34,699 bases of DNA from Clostridia bacterium (GTDB taxonomy: Bacteria; Bacillota; Clostridia; Oscillospirales; CAG-272): assembly GCA_017403155.1 (NCBI GenBank), contig JAFQOP010000004.1, positions 1-34,699 on the forward strand, read 5' to 3'. The position numbers were made by a program, and so were the translations under genes. The first letter of the stretch is position 1. Each line of letters opens with the position of its first letter. Below, piece after piece: positions 1-7,308 of this stretch. Below the pieces are notes generated by a model, which saw nothing but the letters and a program-made list of their open reading frames with translations, did not search any database and had not been told where the DNA came from.

Positions 1-1
1 G

Positions 2-334
2 CTCGCGATTGAATTCGCAGTTGAGATTACCGAATTATGCTCAAAAATAAAGGGACGACCCGAATATACAAAGCAACTTATTCGCAGTGCTTCTTCGATC
101 AGCGCAAACATTGCCGAAGCAAAATATGCCGAAAGCAACGCGGACTTTGTTCATAAGCTCGAAATCGCACAAAAAGAAGCAAACGAATCAGAAAATTGGC
201 TCTCGGTGTTGTTCAAGAGCGGTATGATTGATGAGCCCACTTTCAAATCTCTGCGAAACAAGTGCGGTAAAATCAGAAGAATGTTGATTGCTTCAATTAC
301 CACCGTTAAGTCCAAAATGAACGTACAAAAGTGA
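2..334 (+). CDS. Four-helix bundle protein (S23 / 23S rRNA intervening-sequence protein family), 5' end cut by the window
   Basis: The frame is open from the left edge to a TGA at 332-334, giving 110 visible residues. The conserved core is visible: an RSASSISANIAEA segment, then a DFVHKLEIAQKEANESENWL helix typical of this family. Only about 8-12 N-terminal residues should be missing, because family members are about 115-125 residues long. These proteins form small pentameric four-helix bundles. Some are encoded inside 23S rRNA intervening sequences and others resemble the Avd accessory protein of diversity-generating retroelements, but most are free-standing and of unknown role. Neither a 23S rRNA nor a reverse transcriptase is visible here. 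The 3' end overlaps the first copy of a repeat shared with position 2562. The family call is solid; the function is unknown. Confidence 0.8.
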   Translation, partial: LAIEFAVEITELCSKIKGRPEYTKQLIRSASSISANIAEAKYAESNADFVHKLEIAQKEANESENWLSVLFKSGMIDEPTFKSLRNKCGKIRRMLIASITTVKSKMNVQK

Positions 335-400
335 TTTTTCTCGAAACTCAAAACACTCATTTACAGCTGTTTAGTATAACATATCGAAGAAAACAAAGGA
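323..400 (+). repeat. Diverged leader repeat, copy A
   Basis: This copy shares ordered blocks with 2562-2637: ACAAAAGTGATTTTT at its start, then CATTTACAGC, then GTATAACATAT followed by an A-rich stretch. Spacing between blocks is nearly identical (27 against 28 nt from GTGATTTTT to CATTTACAGC, and 17 nt on to TATAAC in both). It ends just before a ribosome binding site (AAAGGA) and the ATG at 407. It could be a shared promoter/leader module (TATAAC as a -10) or a cassette boundary. Confidence 0.6.
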
Positions 401-406
401 AAAATT

Positions 407-673
407 ATGATTTGATTAATATCTGCCAATGCATCTGTATATGACCATTATTCGTCATTTATGAAAAATGAATATATCGATTGACATCAAACAGCAAGAT
501 ATAAAACAGGCGATATTGTTTACATTTATTGCACAAAACCTGTTCAGATGATTAGATGCGAAGCGGTAGTTACTTCTATAAATAAGTCTTTTGATAAACT
601 CACAGACGACAAAAAAAGAAAGATATATAACGATATGAAAAAGCCGAAAAGAGACAGGTATTATGAAGGATAA
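407..673 (+). pseudogene. EVE/PUA-like domain protein remnant with TGA at two expected Trp positions
   Basis: A well-formed start (AAAGGA, 6 nt spacer, ATG at 407) opens a reading frame interrupted only by TGA at codon 3 (413-415) and TGA at codon 26 (482-484); it then runs open to TAA at 671-673. Reading both TGAs as Trp gives a coherent EVE-type N-terminus: MIWLISAN, a YD.Y..F segment, IDWHQTARYKTGDIVYIY, then CTKPVQMIRCEAVV. From memory of this family, Trp is usual at both places. EVE domains are PUA-like folds that bind modified bases in nucleic acids and often sit with defence genes. With 88 codons it is shorter than usual EVE proteins (about 140 residues), so the C-terminus also looks lost. 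Its end overlaps the start of the TIR-LRR gene. As standard code it is broken; the domain call comes from pattern recall only. Confidence 0.55.
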
Positions 674-2027
674 CAAATATTTGCACAGCAAAATAGTAAA
701 AGATCCCGAGATTGCACCGCTCAAATCCGAAAGATTCAATACTAGCTGTGATAATGATGATTACATCTTTATCTCATATTCTCACCACGACAAAAAAGTC
801 GTTATGGCAGACTTGAAGCGTTTGTATGCTTCTAACGCAAACTACTGGTTTGATGCTGAGATTAAATATGAAAGAAATTCTGGTACATGGCGTCAGATTG
901 TCCAGCAGCGAATAGAGAATGATAGCAAATGCCGCGGTGTTGTTTTTTACGTGTCTTCTCACTCTATTGTTAGCGATGCTGTACACTTTGAATGCGAATG
1001 CTACATAAGAAGAAATCAAAAGGAAAAAGAATCTTCTCAAGGCGGATTCTTTCCGTATTATGTTATTCTCGTTGATGGAGACAATATTTTTGACGTTCAG
1101 CAGAAGAGTGATATGAGCCTAATGACAAGTCAACGAATGATTATGATTCACACTTTGTTTGGATCTGATGTAATCTTTGAGAAGGCATCAAATTCTATAC
1201 AATTACCGGAAGTCTTTGATTTCTTTGTAAAAAACGGGTGCTTAAAGAATAATTGGTTGGATCAAAGCGAAAACAACGTGATTGTATCATCAAATTATTT
1301 GATAATAGGTGACAGTCTTGTATCCTATTTTGATGCTGACGGGAAAGAGTTTCATATTGAAGATGAACATACCAAAATTTTAAAAATCATACAACAAAAC
1401 GCTGTTTCCGGGCCAAACATCGAAAGGATAGTTGTTCCTGAAGGCGTTGAAGTTATTAACGATTTTGCTTTTTATGCTTGTAAAAGACTGAAATGCATTC
1501 ATTTGCCAAAGACGTTGAAAAAAATTTCTTTTTATGCTTTATCAAATGCCAGTTACAGGGAAATCACAGTAGATGATGATAATTTGTATTTTACAACCGA
1601 CGCAGACGGCTCCCTTTACTCTAAAGACGAAAACGGCGAAAAAACATCTCTCATCGCTCATCCAAATCACAGCGTAGTTAAGGAATTGAAAATTGCTGAG
1701 GGAGTAAAAAGTATAAACGATTTTGTGTTAATGGATAGCAAATATCTGGAAAAAATTCAAATACCTTCGTCGGTAAGATATATTGGTTACTGTTCTTTAA
1801 ACAATTGCATGTCTTTGAAGGAGATTTATCTATCCGATTCCGTGTCGTACATATCTCCGCATTGTTTCGGCGATAATATGCCGCCCGACTTGAGCGTATA
1901 TTTCACCGGTTCGATAAGTCATTTTAAATCTAAAAACGTCAATAGTGTTGATACGTTTGAAACGATGTTTAATAGGTGTAAGGTTTACATTGATGAAGGA
2001 AACGGCATTTACACTACATTGAAATAA
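663..2027 (+). CDS. TIR domain protein with C-terminal BspA-type (LRR_5) leucine-rich repeats
   Basis: The product has 454 residues and no signal peptide or membrane segment, so it is probably cytoplasmic. Residues ~33-170 form a TIR-type domain: YIFISYSHHD (first strand), a WFD segment near 62-64, a G..W near 74-76, and VVFYVSSHSI followed by E110, the probable catalytic Glu of NAD+-cleaving TIRs. Residues ~210-445 carry BspA-like repeats of the form I.IP..V..I...AF..C..L: VVPEGVEVINDFAFYAC, LPKTLKKISFYAL, IAEGVKSINDFVL, IPSSVRYIGYCSL and SDSVSYISPHCF. TIR proteins in bacteria commonly act in antiphage defence by destroying NAD+ or making a nucleotide signal; LRRs usually bind ligands. An effector-plus-sensor design is an inference. 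It is AT-rich like its neighbours and unlike the core genes to its right. No good ribosome binding site precedes the ATG, which overlaps the EVE-type frame, so coupled translation is possible. Confidence 0.82.
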   Translation: MKDNKYLHSKIVKDPEIAPLKSERFNTSCDNDDYIFISYSHHDKKVVMADLKRLYASNANYWFDAEIKYERNSGTWRQIVQQRIENDSKCRGVVFYVSSHSIVSDAVHFECECYIRRNQKEKESSQGGFFPYYVILVDGDNIFDVQQKSDMSLMTSQRMIMIHTLFGSDVIFEKASNSIQLPEVFDFFVKNGCLKNNWLDQSENNVIVSSNYLIIGDSLVSYFDADGKEFHIEDEHTKILKIIQQNAVSGPNIERIVVPEGVEVINDFAFYACKRLKCIHLPKTLKKISFYALSNASYREITVDDDNLYFTTDADGSLYSKDENGEKTSLIAHPNHSVVKELKIAEGVKSINDFVLMDSKYLEKIQIPSSVRYIGYCSLNNCMSLKEIYLSDSVSYISPHCFGDNMPPDLSVYFTGSISHFKSKNVNSVDTFETMFNRCKVYIDEGNGIYTTLK

Positions 2028-2217
2028 CCGGGGTACATTTATTGGTTTTACTCCTGTTTAAAATGTAGTTTCGGCTTGATACGATGCAGACTCATCGCCT
2101 CTATCACCATCGCAAAGGAAAACGGCTAAATGCCCCGTGTCTGCCCGCATAACCACACTTTGAAAATAAATTTCGATAATCAAACAAAGACGGAACGAAA
2201 ATAGAAGAGGACTCTAA
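2028..2217. other. Intergenic stretch with no recognised gene
   Basis: These 190 bp lie between the TIR-LRR gene and the 101-residue gene. No convincing reading frame, terminator hairpin or consensus promoter is seen. The only recognisable signal is a purine-rich ribosome binding site (AGAAGAGGA) just before the ATG at 2218. Confidence 0.5.
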
Positions 2218-2523
2218 ATGTACAAAAAAATCGTTGAAGAATTTATGAATCATCCCAGAGATGTTCGAACTATTCCCATTCGCTCAAAATCCTATAAGTG
2301 GTTCTATGTATTCGTTAATGGTGGCAATATTTATGTTGAAACCGGTCATAACAATTCCCCCAAAAGCACTGTCAGGAAACGACGGCTTCCGGAGCAGGAG
2401 TGCAACAAAATTTTGGAAATATATCACAGAAGAAGGTCCGGAGTACAAGTCTCTAAAGAGGCTCAAGCTTGTACCCGTTCTCAAGTATACTGGTATGGCA
2501 TATTTTCTGCGATGAATTTGTAG
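2218..2523 (+). CDS. Small hypothetical protein, probably a conserved orphan family
   Basis: The product has 101 residues and is soluble and basic. An AGAAGAGGA ribosome binding site precedes the ATG at a usable distance. The sequence looks like a genuine folded domain: a KWFYVFV strand, a GNIYVETGHNN segment, an Arg-rich RKRRLPEQECNKILEIYHRRR helix, and a C-terminal QVYWYGIFSAMNL. Similar small proteins occur, as I recall, in Clostridia, but no function is known to me. A competing frame at 2261-2515 is a shadow, since this frame has the better start signal and more protein-like sequence. It sits between the TIR-LRR gene and the DMP19 gene on the same strand; whether it works with them is unknown. 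Confidence 0.6.
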   Translation: MYKKIVEEFMNHPRDVRTIPIRSKSYKWFYVFVNGGNIYVETGHNNSPKSTVRKRRLPEQECNKILEIYHRRRSGVQVSKEAQACTRSQVYWYGIFSAMNL

Positions 2524-2561
2524 CACCTCACGATAGCGAACTATACTTCGCCAAATCGTTG

Positions 2562-2637
2562 GGACAAAAGTGATTTTTGAGCAATACTCGAAAATACCAT
2601 TTACAGCAGTACGGTATAACATATTGAGAAAAAGGAG
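2562..2637 (+). repeat. Diverged leader repeat, copy B
   Basis: Matches copy A (323-400) in the blocks ACAAAAGTGATTTTT, CATTTACAGC and GTATAACATAT with conserved spacing. It lies immediately upstream of the AAAGGAG ribosome binding site of the DMP19-family gene, the same relative position that copy A holds before the EVE-type gene. Confidence 0.6.
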
Positions 2638-2647
2638 TCTTGTATTT

Positions 2648-3055
2648 TTGAGTTTTTTTAATCTATTCAAGAAGAAAAAGAAAGAACAACCAATAGAAGA
2701 ATTGAAATGGAATAAGATGTGGGATTTGTGGGCAGAGGAAAAGGCATCTTCACCATACACCGAACTTATGACATATGAAAGTGAAATCAATAATGGCGGA
2801 CATATGCAGTTTTTTGATAACATTTCAAACACTTCTGACTTACCGCAAGTAATATCAGTTCTTTATACTATTTTGAATGGAGTATTAAAGCAAAACCTCG
2901 TTACCGCTTATAATGCTTACTTAGAATGCGAAGGGAAAGATAACCAAGAGGATAAACTGAACGAAATTCTTGACGATTGTGATAACGTATTCTATGAAAA
3001 CGAAAGTGAAATTGAACAGATATTGAAAGGATACGCGGCCACAATAGATCTTTGA
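2648..3055 (+). CDS. DMP19 / DUF4375 family protein
   Basis: The product has 135 residues when started at TTG 2648, which is preceded by AAAGGAG with a ~10 nt spacer. The frame is open further upstream to GTG 2570, but that part lies inside repeat copy B and has no ribosome binding site. The N-terminus is short and Lys-rich (FNLFKKKKKEQ). The family signature is the segment TYESEINNGGHMQFFDN (a YE.EVNNGGH.Q.F motif), followed by helices and an acidic tail. DMP19 proteins resemble DNA mimics; in Neisseria the founding member binds a transcription repressor. The role of most members is unknown. The acidic C-terminal half (repeated D/E between 2940 and 3040) fits the mimic idea but does not prove it. 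Confidence 0.72.
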   Translation: MSFFNLFKKKKKEQPIEELKWNKMWDLWAEEKASSPYTELMTYESEINNGGHMQFFDNISNTSDLPQVISVLYTILNGVLKQNLVTAYNAYLECEGKDNQEDKLNEILDDCDNVFYENESEIEQILKGYAATIDL

Positions 3056-3112
3056 AATATCCCTTTTGGCTTTACAACACCTAATTTTGACATAAAAAGG
3101 AAAATACTTAAA

Positions 3113-3751
3113 ATGAACAAATCAAAGCACAAGAATTTTGAAAGAGAGCTGCCCTCGGGCTACAAGCAGGCTCTCCATTTAGATGCGCGAAAGACACTGG
3201 TTGGCATTGTCTTTAATTTAATATCATTTGCGGTTTTGGCTGTCGTTATGGTTTTAGCAATAGTTTTCCTGGACGCTGCCGACAAGACTTCCGAGGACTT
3301 GATTCCTGCCCGGCTACCGCATAATTTAATTGCACTTTCGGTTTTCGCTATATCCATGGTAGGCTATATCGTTTTGCATGAACTGGTGCACGGCGTTGCA
3401 TATAAGGCATTGACGGGAGAGAGATTGACTTTTGGCATGAGCTGGAGCTGTGCCTTTTGCGGAGTTCCGCATATATACACATATCGCAAGGCTGCTGTTA
3501 TTTCCGTTGCTTCTCCGCTTGTCATTTTTACGCTAATTTTCATTCCTCTTCTCATCCTCCTTTTCTTCTGCAGCCCTATTTATTTTTTGATTTTTTCCTT
3601 TATTTTCGGACTTCATCTCGGAGGATGTAGCGGAGATATTTATGTCCTGTATCTTCTTCTGTTAAAATTCAGAGGCAAGAAAACACTTATGAAGGATACA
3701 GGACCCGAGCAATTTTTCTACGTGCTTGAGGATGTCTCGAACTCACCCTAA
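3113..3751 (+). CDS. DUF3267 family membrane protein, putative zinc metalloprotease
   Basis: The product has 212 residues. Hydrophobic segments at ~28-54, 72-95, 128-152 and 155-180 predict an integral membrane protein. Residues 89-93 are HELVH, a HExxH zinc-binding motif in the second membrane segment, in the context GYIVLHELVHGVAYKALTG that marks DUF3267. A later segment (VISVASPLVIF) resembles the NPDG-region surroundings of site-2-type proteases but lacks an obvious NPDG. Family members are treated as putative membrane metallopeptidases; substrates are unknown. The upstream region has only a weak AAAAGGA-type site. It may be the last AT-rich gene of the accessory block. Confidence 0.78.
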   Translation: MNKSKHKNFERELPSGYKQALHLDARKTLVGIVFNLISFAVLAVVMVLAIVFLDAADKTSEDLIPARLPHNLIALSVFAISMVGYIVLHELVHGVAYKALTGERLTFGMSWSCAFCGVPHIYTYRKAAVISVASPLVIFTLIFIPLLILLFFCSPIYFLIFSFIFGLHLGGCSGDIYVLYLLLLKFRGKKTLMKDTGPEQFFYVLEDVSNSP

Positions 3752-3815
3752 GAAAGAAATAAATCTCATATCCTTCGCCCGTGTGGCAAAGCTTTTTAAA
3801 CAGAAAGGACGAATT

Positions 3816-4217
3816 ATGGCAACGTATTACACCGCAAAGGAAATCAGCAAGAAGCTCGAGGAGCAGCTGCAAATATGCAAATGGGAGAGCATAAAGGACG
3901 GCGAGGCTTTTTGGATAGAGCTGCCCGTGGTGCTCGACTTCAACTATCAGCGGCTCAGGCTGTATATTTATCCCGTTGACGACGGCTATATTATTTCAGA
4001 CGACGGAGAGACCTTCTATGAAAACAGCTTCAACACCGAGCATTACATAAACCTCTTCAACGAGGGAGATGGCGAATACCATTACGGCATAGGAATCGAC
4101 GGCGAGTTTATTACCAAAAGATACGAATACGATTACAGTCTTCTGTATGCGATAAACGAGTTTGTCAGATTCTTTATTCGCCTTGACGACTTTATGAACA
4201 AAAACAATATTACCTGA
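3816..4217 (+). CDS. DUF1828-like protein
   Basis: The product has 133 residues from ATG 3816, which follows AGAAAGGA with a 7 nt spacer; an upstream in-frame extension to 3726 overlaps the previous gene and lacks a site, so it was rejected. Residues ~25-60 read WIELPVVLDFNYQRLRLYI, then a Y(I)ISDDGET segment, which matches the D.I.LYV...G..LSDDG.T core of DUF1828, a small domain of unknown function seen in phage and toxin-antitoxin-like settings. The rest is acidic and aromatic-rich. Base composition begins to rise here compared with the genes to the left. It is followed after 14 bp by the SGNH hydrolase gene, so the two may be co-transcribed. Confidence 0.55.
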   Translation: MATYYTAKEISKKLEEQLQICKWESIKDGEAFWIELPVVLDFNYQRLRLYIYPVDDGYIISDDGETFYENSFNTEHYINLFNEGDGEYHYGIGIDGEFITKRYEYDYSLLYAINEFVRFFIRLDDFMNKNNIT

Positions 4218-4231
4218 CGGAGGAAAAAATA

Positions 4232-4876
4232 ATGAAAAAGATAGCACTCATCGGTGACTCTATAAGAATGGGATACGACAAGTACGTCAAGGAGGCACTC
4301 GCGGGCACAGCAGAGGTCTACTACCCCGAGGAAAACTGCCGCTTTGCCGAATACGTGCTGCGCTATGCGCACGAATGGAAGAGGGACGGCAAATGGGGTG
4401 AGGATGTCGACCTTGTGCACTGGAATGCCGGGCTTTGGGACGCGCTCGAGCTCTTTGGGGACGAGCCACTCACCTCCCTCGATTACTATGAGAGCGCAAT
4501 AAAAAGAATCGACAAGAGGCTAAGAATGCTCTTTCCGAATGCGAAGTTCATCTTTGCAACCTCGACTCCTGTAAGCGAGGAGATGAGTGACCCGAGCTTC
4601 ACAAGGCACAACACCACCATCGAAAAATACAACGAGGCGGCAAGGCGCGCACTTGCCGACACAGACACGGTGATAAACGACCTCTACTCCCTCCTTGCCG
4701 ACGTGCCCGTTTCCTATCACTCCGACTGGGTGCATTACTACACCCCGGAGGGCACTGAGCTTATCGGCGGCAGGGTAATCGCGGTTATATGCGAGGAGCT
4801 TGGCATCAAGGCAAACGAGGTAAACATAGAAAACTTTGAGCCCGAGCGATACACAAAGAGCAACATCGGAGGCTAA
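4232..4876 (+). CDS. SGNH/GDSL-family hydrolase
   Basis: The product has 214 residues and no signal peptide, so it is predicted to be cytoplasmic. The catalytic blocks are visible: GDSIR with nucleophile Ser10 (block I), HWNAGLWD with Asn65 (block III oxyanion residue), and SDWVHY with the Asp165-x-x-His168 dyad (block V). SGNH hydrolases cleave esters, often acetyl groups on sugars; the substrate here cannot be read from sequence. The ATG follows GACGGAGGAAAAAATA, a good ribosome binding site. It shares the strand with the large membrane protein 68 bp downstream. Confidence 0.88.
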   Translation: MKKIALIGDSIRMGYDKYVKEALAGTAEVYYPEENCRFAEYVLRYAHEWKRDGKWGEDVDLVHWNAGLWDALELFGDEPLTSLDYYESAIKRIDKRLRMLFPNAKFIFATSTPVSEEMSDPSFTRHNTTIEKYNEAARRALADTDTVINDLYSLLADVPVSYHSDWVHYYTPEGTELIGGRVIAVICEELGIKANEVNIENFEPERYTKSNIGG

Positions 4877-4944
4877 CGCTAATAAAATCACCCTGCTACC
4901 AATCGTTGCAATTCACTTATAGGTGAAGCTAAAGGAGAAAATAT

Positions 4945-7308
4945 ATGCTTGTATACGATATAATATCCGCTGTGATAATCGCGATACTGACGGGTATACT
5001 TGTCGCTGTGATAATCACACTCTTTGCCAAGGGCAGAAGCGAGAGAATCAAGTTTATCCGCACCTTCAAAAAGGGCAAATGCGCGCTGATATACATTGCG
5101 GCAATCCCCATCTATCTGATGGGCATTTACTTTGCCGGGGGCGAATTCTTCCCCTCTCTGTTTAACGCGATAAGCCAATCGGTTATCCTTGTCGTTTTAA
5201 GATATGAGATAGCCGAGGTGGCAGCTCTTATGGCAGAGTCGCTGCTCTTCTCTGTTGCGACCTACTTCTGCTTTGCTCTTGTGGCACTCAACGCCGTGCT
5301 GTTTTCCGTGTCGCTTTTTCACGAATGGGCATGGCGCCGTCTGGTAAGAAGCCACTGGATAAAGAAAACGGCAGAAAAGGTGATGGTAATCGGCTACAAC
5401 CCCGAGAGCCTGTCTATATACTGGTCGGTTAAGGGAGACAGACCCGAGAGCGAGACAAAGAGGAGGAAAAGCAGCTACAAAAAGCGGGAAAAGGGCGAGA
5501 ATAAATCGGAGAAGAAGCGCACGGTGCGCCCTCCGAAGAAGAAAGGCGAGCCTAAGAAAAAGGTCGACCGAATCATCGTTGACAATCTCACGCCCGAGCT
5601 TGCGACCTCTCTGTTTATAGACGGAGTGCACTTTATCTCCTCGGACGACGTCGCATTTGAGGCGTGCGAGCTTATCGAGCATAAGAAGCTGGACGAGAAT
5701 ATAAAGGCGACTGTCGTCGTAAACACGGGGGACGACGAGAGAAACCTTGAGATATGCAGGACTCTCCAGGCGGCACTCGCGAAGGAGGTCGGTGCTGTCA
5801 GCGAGGAGGAGAAGACGAAGTATATAACGGAGCTCTTCTCAAGCATAAATATATACGTATTCGGCTCTCCCACCTTCGAGGCACTCTATGAGAAGGTATC
5901 AACCAGTGCCTTCGGCTGTATCCACTACGTAAACAAATACAAGCAGATTGCTACCGACTTCATTGACAAGCACCCGATAAGCGCATATATCCCAAAGGAA
6001 TATATAAACGCGGACACCACTGTCAAGGAAAGCCTCGATATCAACGTTGCGCTCGTCGGCTTCGGCAAGACTAACCAGCAGATATTCCTCACCTCGGTGG
6101 CAAACAACCAATTCCTGACGTGGAACGAGGACGGCAAGGTTGTCCTCAAGCAGATAAACTACACCATCTTTGACAAGAACCCCACCGAAAACAACAAAAA
6201 CCTCAACCACAACTACAACAGATTCAAGCAGGAAATCATAAACAAGGATCGCTCGGGATATCTCGAGATTCCCGACGAGCCTGCGCACACCGACTTCACG
6301 CACTTTGACATCAATGACCCCGAGTTCTACAAGCGAATTCAGTTAATGTGCCAGAAGCGCGACAGCGTAACGGCTGTCATTATCGCCTTCGGCGACGACC
6401 TCGAGAATATCGACCTTGCGGAAAAGCTGCTCGAGAAGAAGGGCGAATGGGGTGCCACCTCGCTCAAGATATTCGTCAAGGTAAGGAGCGGCAACGCGCG
6501 CTTTGACGTATTCAAGAGTGAGGACTGCTTCCTCATCGGCTGCGAGGACGAGGTTGCCTACAGTCTCGACAGAATTACCAACGACCGCATTACCAAAATG
6601 GCAATGGCGAGAAATCTCCTGTATGCCATTGAGAGCGACTATAAAAAAGCGATCATCGACGGAGAAGGAAAGCTCCGCTCCGACGAGGAGCTGGTCAAGG
6701 CGGCAAGCTTCAAGTGGTTTGTCAGCATGACTCAGCTAGAGCGCGAATCGAACGTCTATGCCGCGCTCAGCCTGCGCTCAAAGCTACACCTCATCGGACT
6801 TGATTACAAGCTGGATGGAGGCGAGGGACTTGACGAGAAGGTATTCGACGAGCGCTATGACACAAAAGAGCGCAAGAAAAACGGAAACCACGAGGTAAAG
6901 GGCAAGCCGCTTTACCTGCCTACCTTCGAGTTCACGAAAACGAAGCGCGGAATGCTCGCGCTGCAGGAGCACTATCGCTGGAACTCCTACATGATAACAC
7001 ACGGCATAGTCCCCGCGGATATAAACACCATCCTCAACGAAAGAGTCGAGAGCAACGGTGAAATACGCTTCAGCAACGGAAAGAATTACGCCTACCGTCG
7101 CCACGGCAACATCACTACCGCAGACGGTCTTGTCCGCTTCCGCCGCATTGTGGCAGAGCGCGACGGTGTGAACGAGCTTGACAAGGACGTTATTAGATAC
7201 GATTATCAGCTTATGGATGACGCCTTCTGGCTCATCAACCACCACGGCTACACTCTGTGTGAGCACGTTTTCCCCGAGGCAAACGCGACAAAGGGAGAGG
7301 AGAATTAA
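4945..7308 (+). CDS. Large membrane-anchored protein with TrkA-N/RCK-like Rossmann regions, function unknown
   Basis: The product has 787 residues and follows a clear AAAGGAG with a 7 nt spacer. Residues 1-130 contain about four hydrophobic helices, then a short Rossmann-like start (KVMVIGYN, ~147-154). Next comes a strongly basic Lys/Arg linker (~172-212), so the bulk of the protein should be cytoplasmic. A second nucleotide-fold start, NVALVGFGKTNQQI, lies near residue 370. The C-terminal third has an LQEHYRWNSYM segment and a YRRHGNITTADGL...VIRYDYQLMDD segment; similar motifs occur, as I recall, in bacterial proteins that join TrkA-N domains to other regulatory domains. This suggests a nucleotide-sensing membrane regulator, which is an inference. 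The stop codon is directly adjacent to the ATG of the DUF368 gene, so the two are almost certainly co-expressed. Confidence 0.7.
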   Translation: MLVYDIISAVIIAILTGILVAVIITLFAKGRSERIKFIRTFKKGKCALIYIAAIPIYLMGIYFAGGEFFPSLFNAISQSVILVVLRYEIAEVAALMAESLLFSVATYFCFALVALNAVLFSVSLFHEWAWRRLVRSHWIKKTAEKVMVIGYNPESLSIYWSVKGDRPESETKRRKSSYKKREKGENKSEKKRTVRPPKKKGEPKKKVDRIIVDNLTPELATSLFIDGVHFISSDDVAFEACELIEHKKLDENIKATVVVNTGDDERNLEICRTLQAALAKEVGAVSEEEKTKYITELFSSINIYVFGSPTFEALYEKVSTSAFGCIHYVNKYKQIATDFIDKHPISAYIPKEYINADTTVKESLDINVALVGFGKTNQQIFLTSVANNQFLTWNEDGKVVLKQINYTIFDKNPTENNKNLNHNYNRFKQEIINKDRSGYLEIPDEPAHTDFTHFDINDPEFYKRIQLMCQKRDSVTAVIIAFGDDLENIDLAEKLLEKKGEWGATSLKIFVKVRSGNARFDVFKSEDCFLIGCEDEVAYSLDRITNDRITKMAMARNLLYAIESDYKKAIIDGEGKLRSDEELVKAASFKWFVSMTQLERESNVYAALSLRSKLHLIGLDYKLDGGEGLDEKVFDERYDTKERKKNGNHEVKGKPLYLPTFEFTKTKRGMLALQEHYRWNSYMITHGIVPADINTILNERVESNGEIRFSNGKNYAYRRHGNITTADGLVRFRRIVAERDGVNELDKDVIRYDYQLMDDAFWLINHHGYTLCEHVFPEANATKGEEN

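Noticed and set aside
2-334. Avd accessory gene of a diversity-generating retroelement
   Set aside because: The four-helix bundle family fits, but no reverse transcriptase or template/variable repeat is visible in the window.
407-673. Organism-wide TGA=Trp code
   Set aside because: Many intact genes here end in TGA (for example at 332, 3053 and 12622) and use TGG for Trp, so at most this one gene is recoded or decayed.
2261-2515. Alternative + strand frame overlapping the 101-residue gene
   Set aside because: No ribosome binding site and a less protein-like sequence than the 2218 frame.
323-2637. Integron attC sites for the two repeats
   Set aside because: No attC-type inverted core pairs and no integrase; similarity is in direct orientation only.
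2284-2832. 182-residue - strand frame
   Set aside because: It overlaps two + strand genes with better starts and resembles no protein family.
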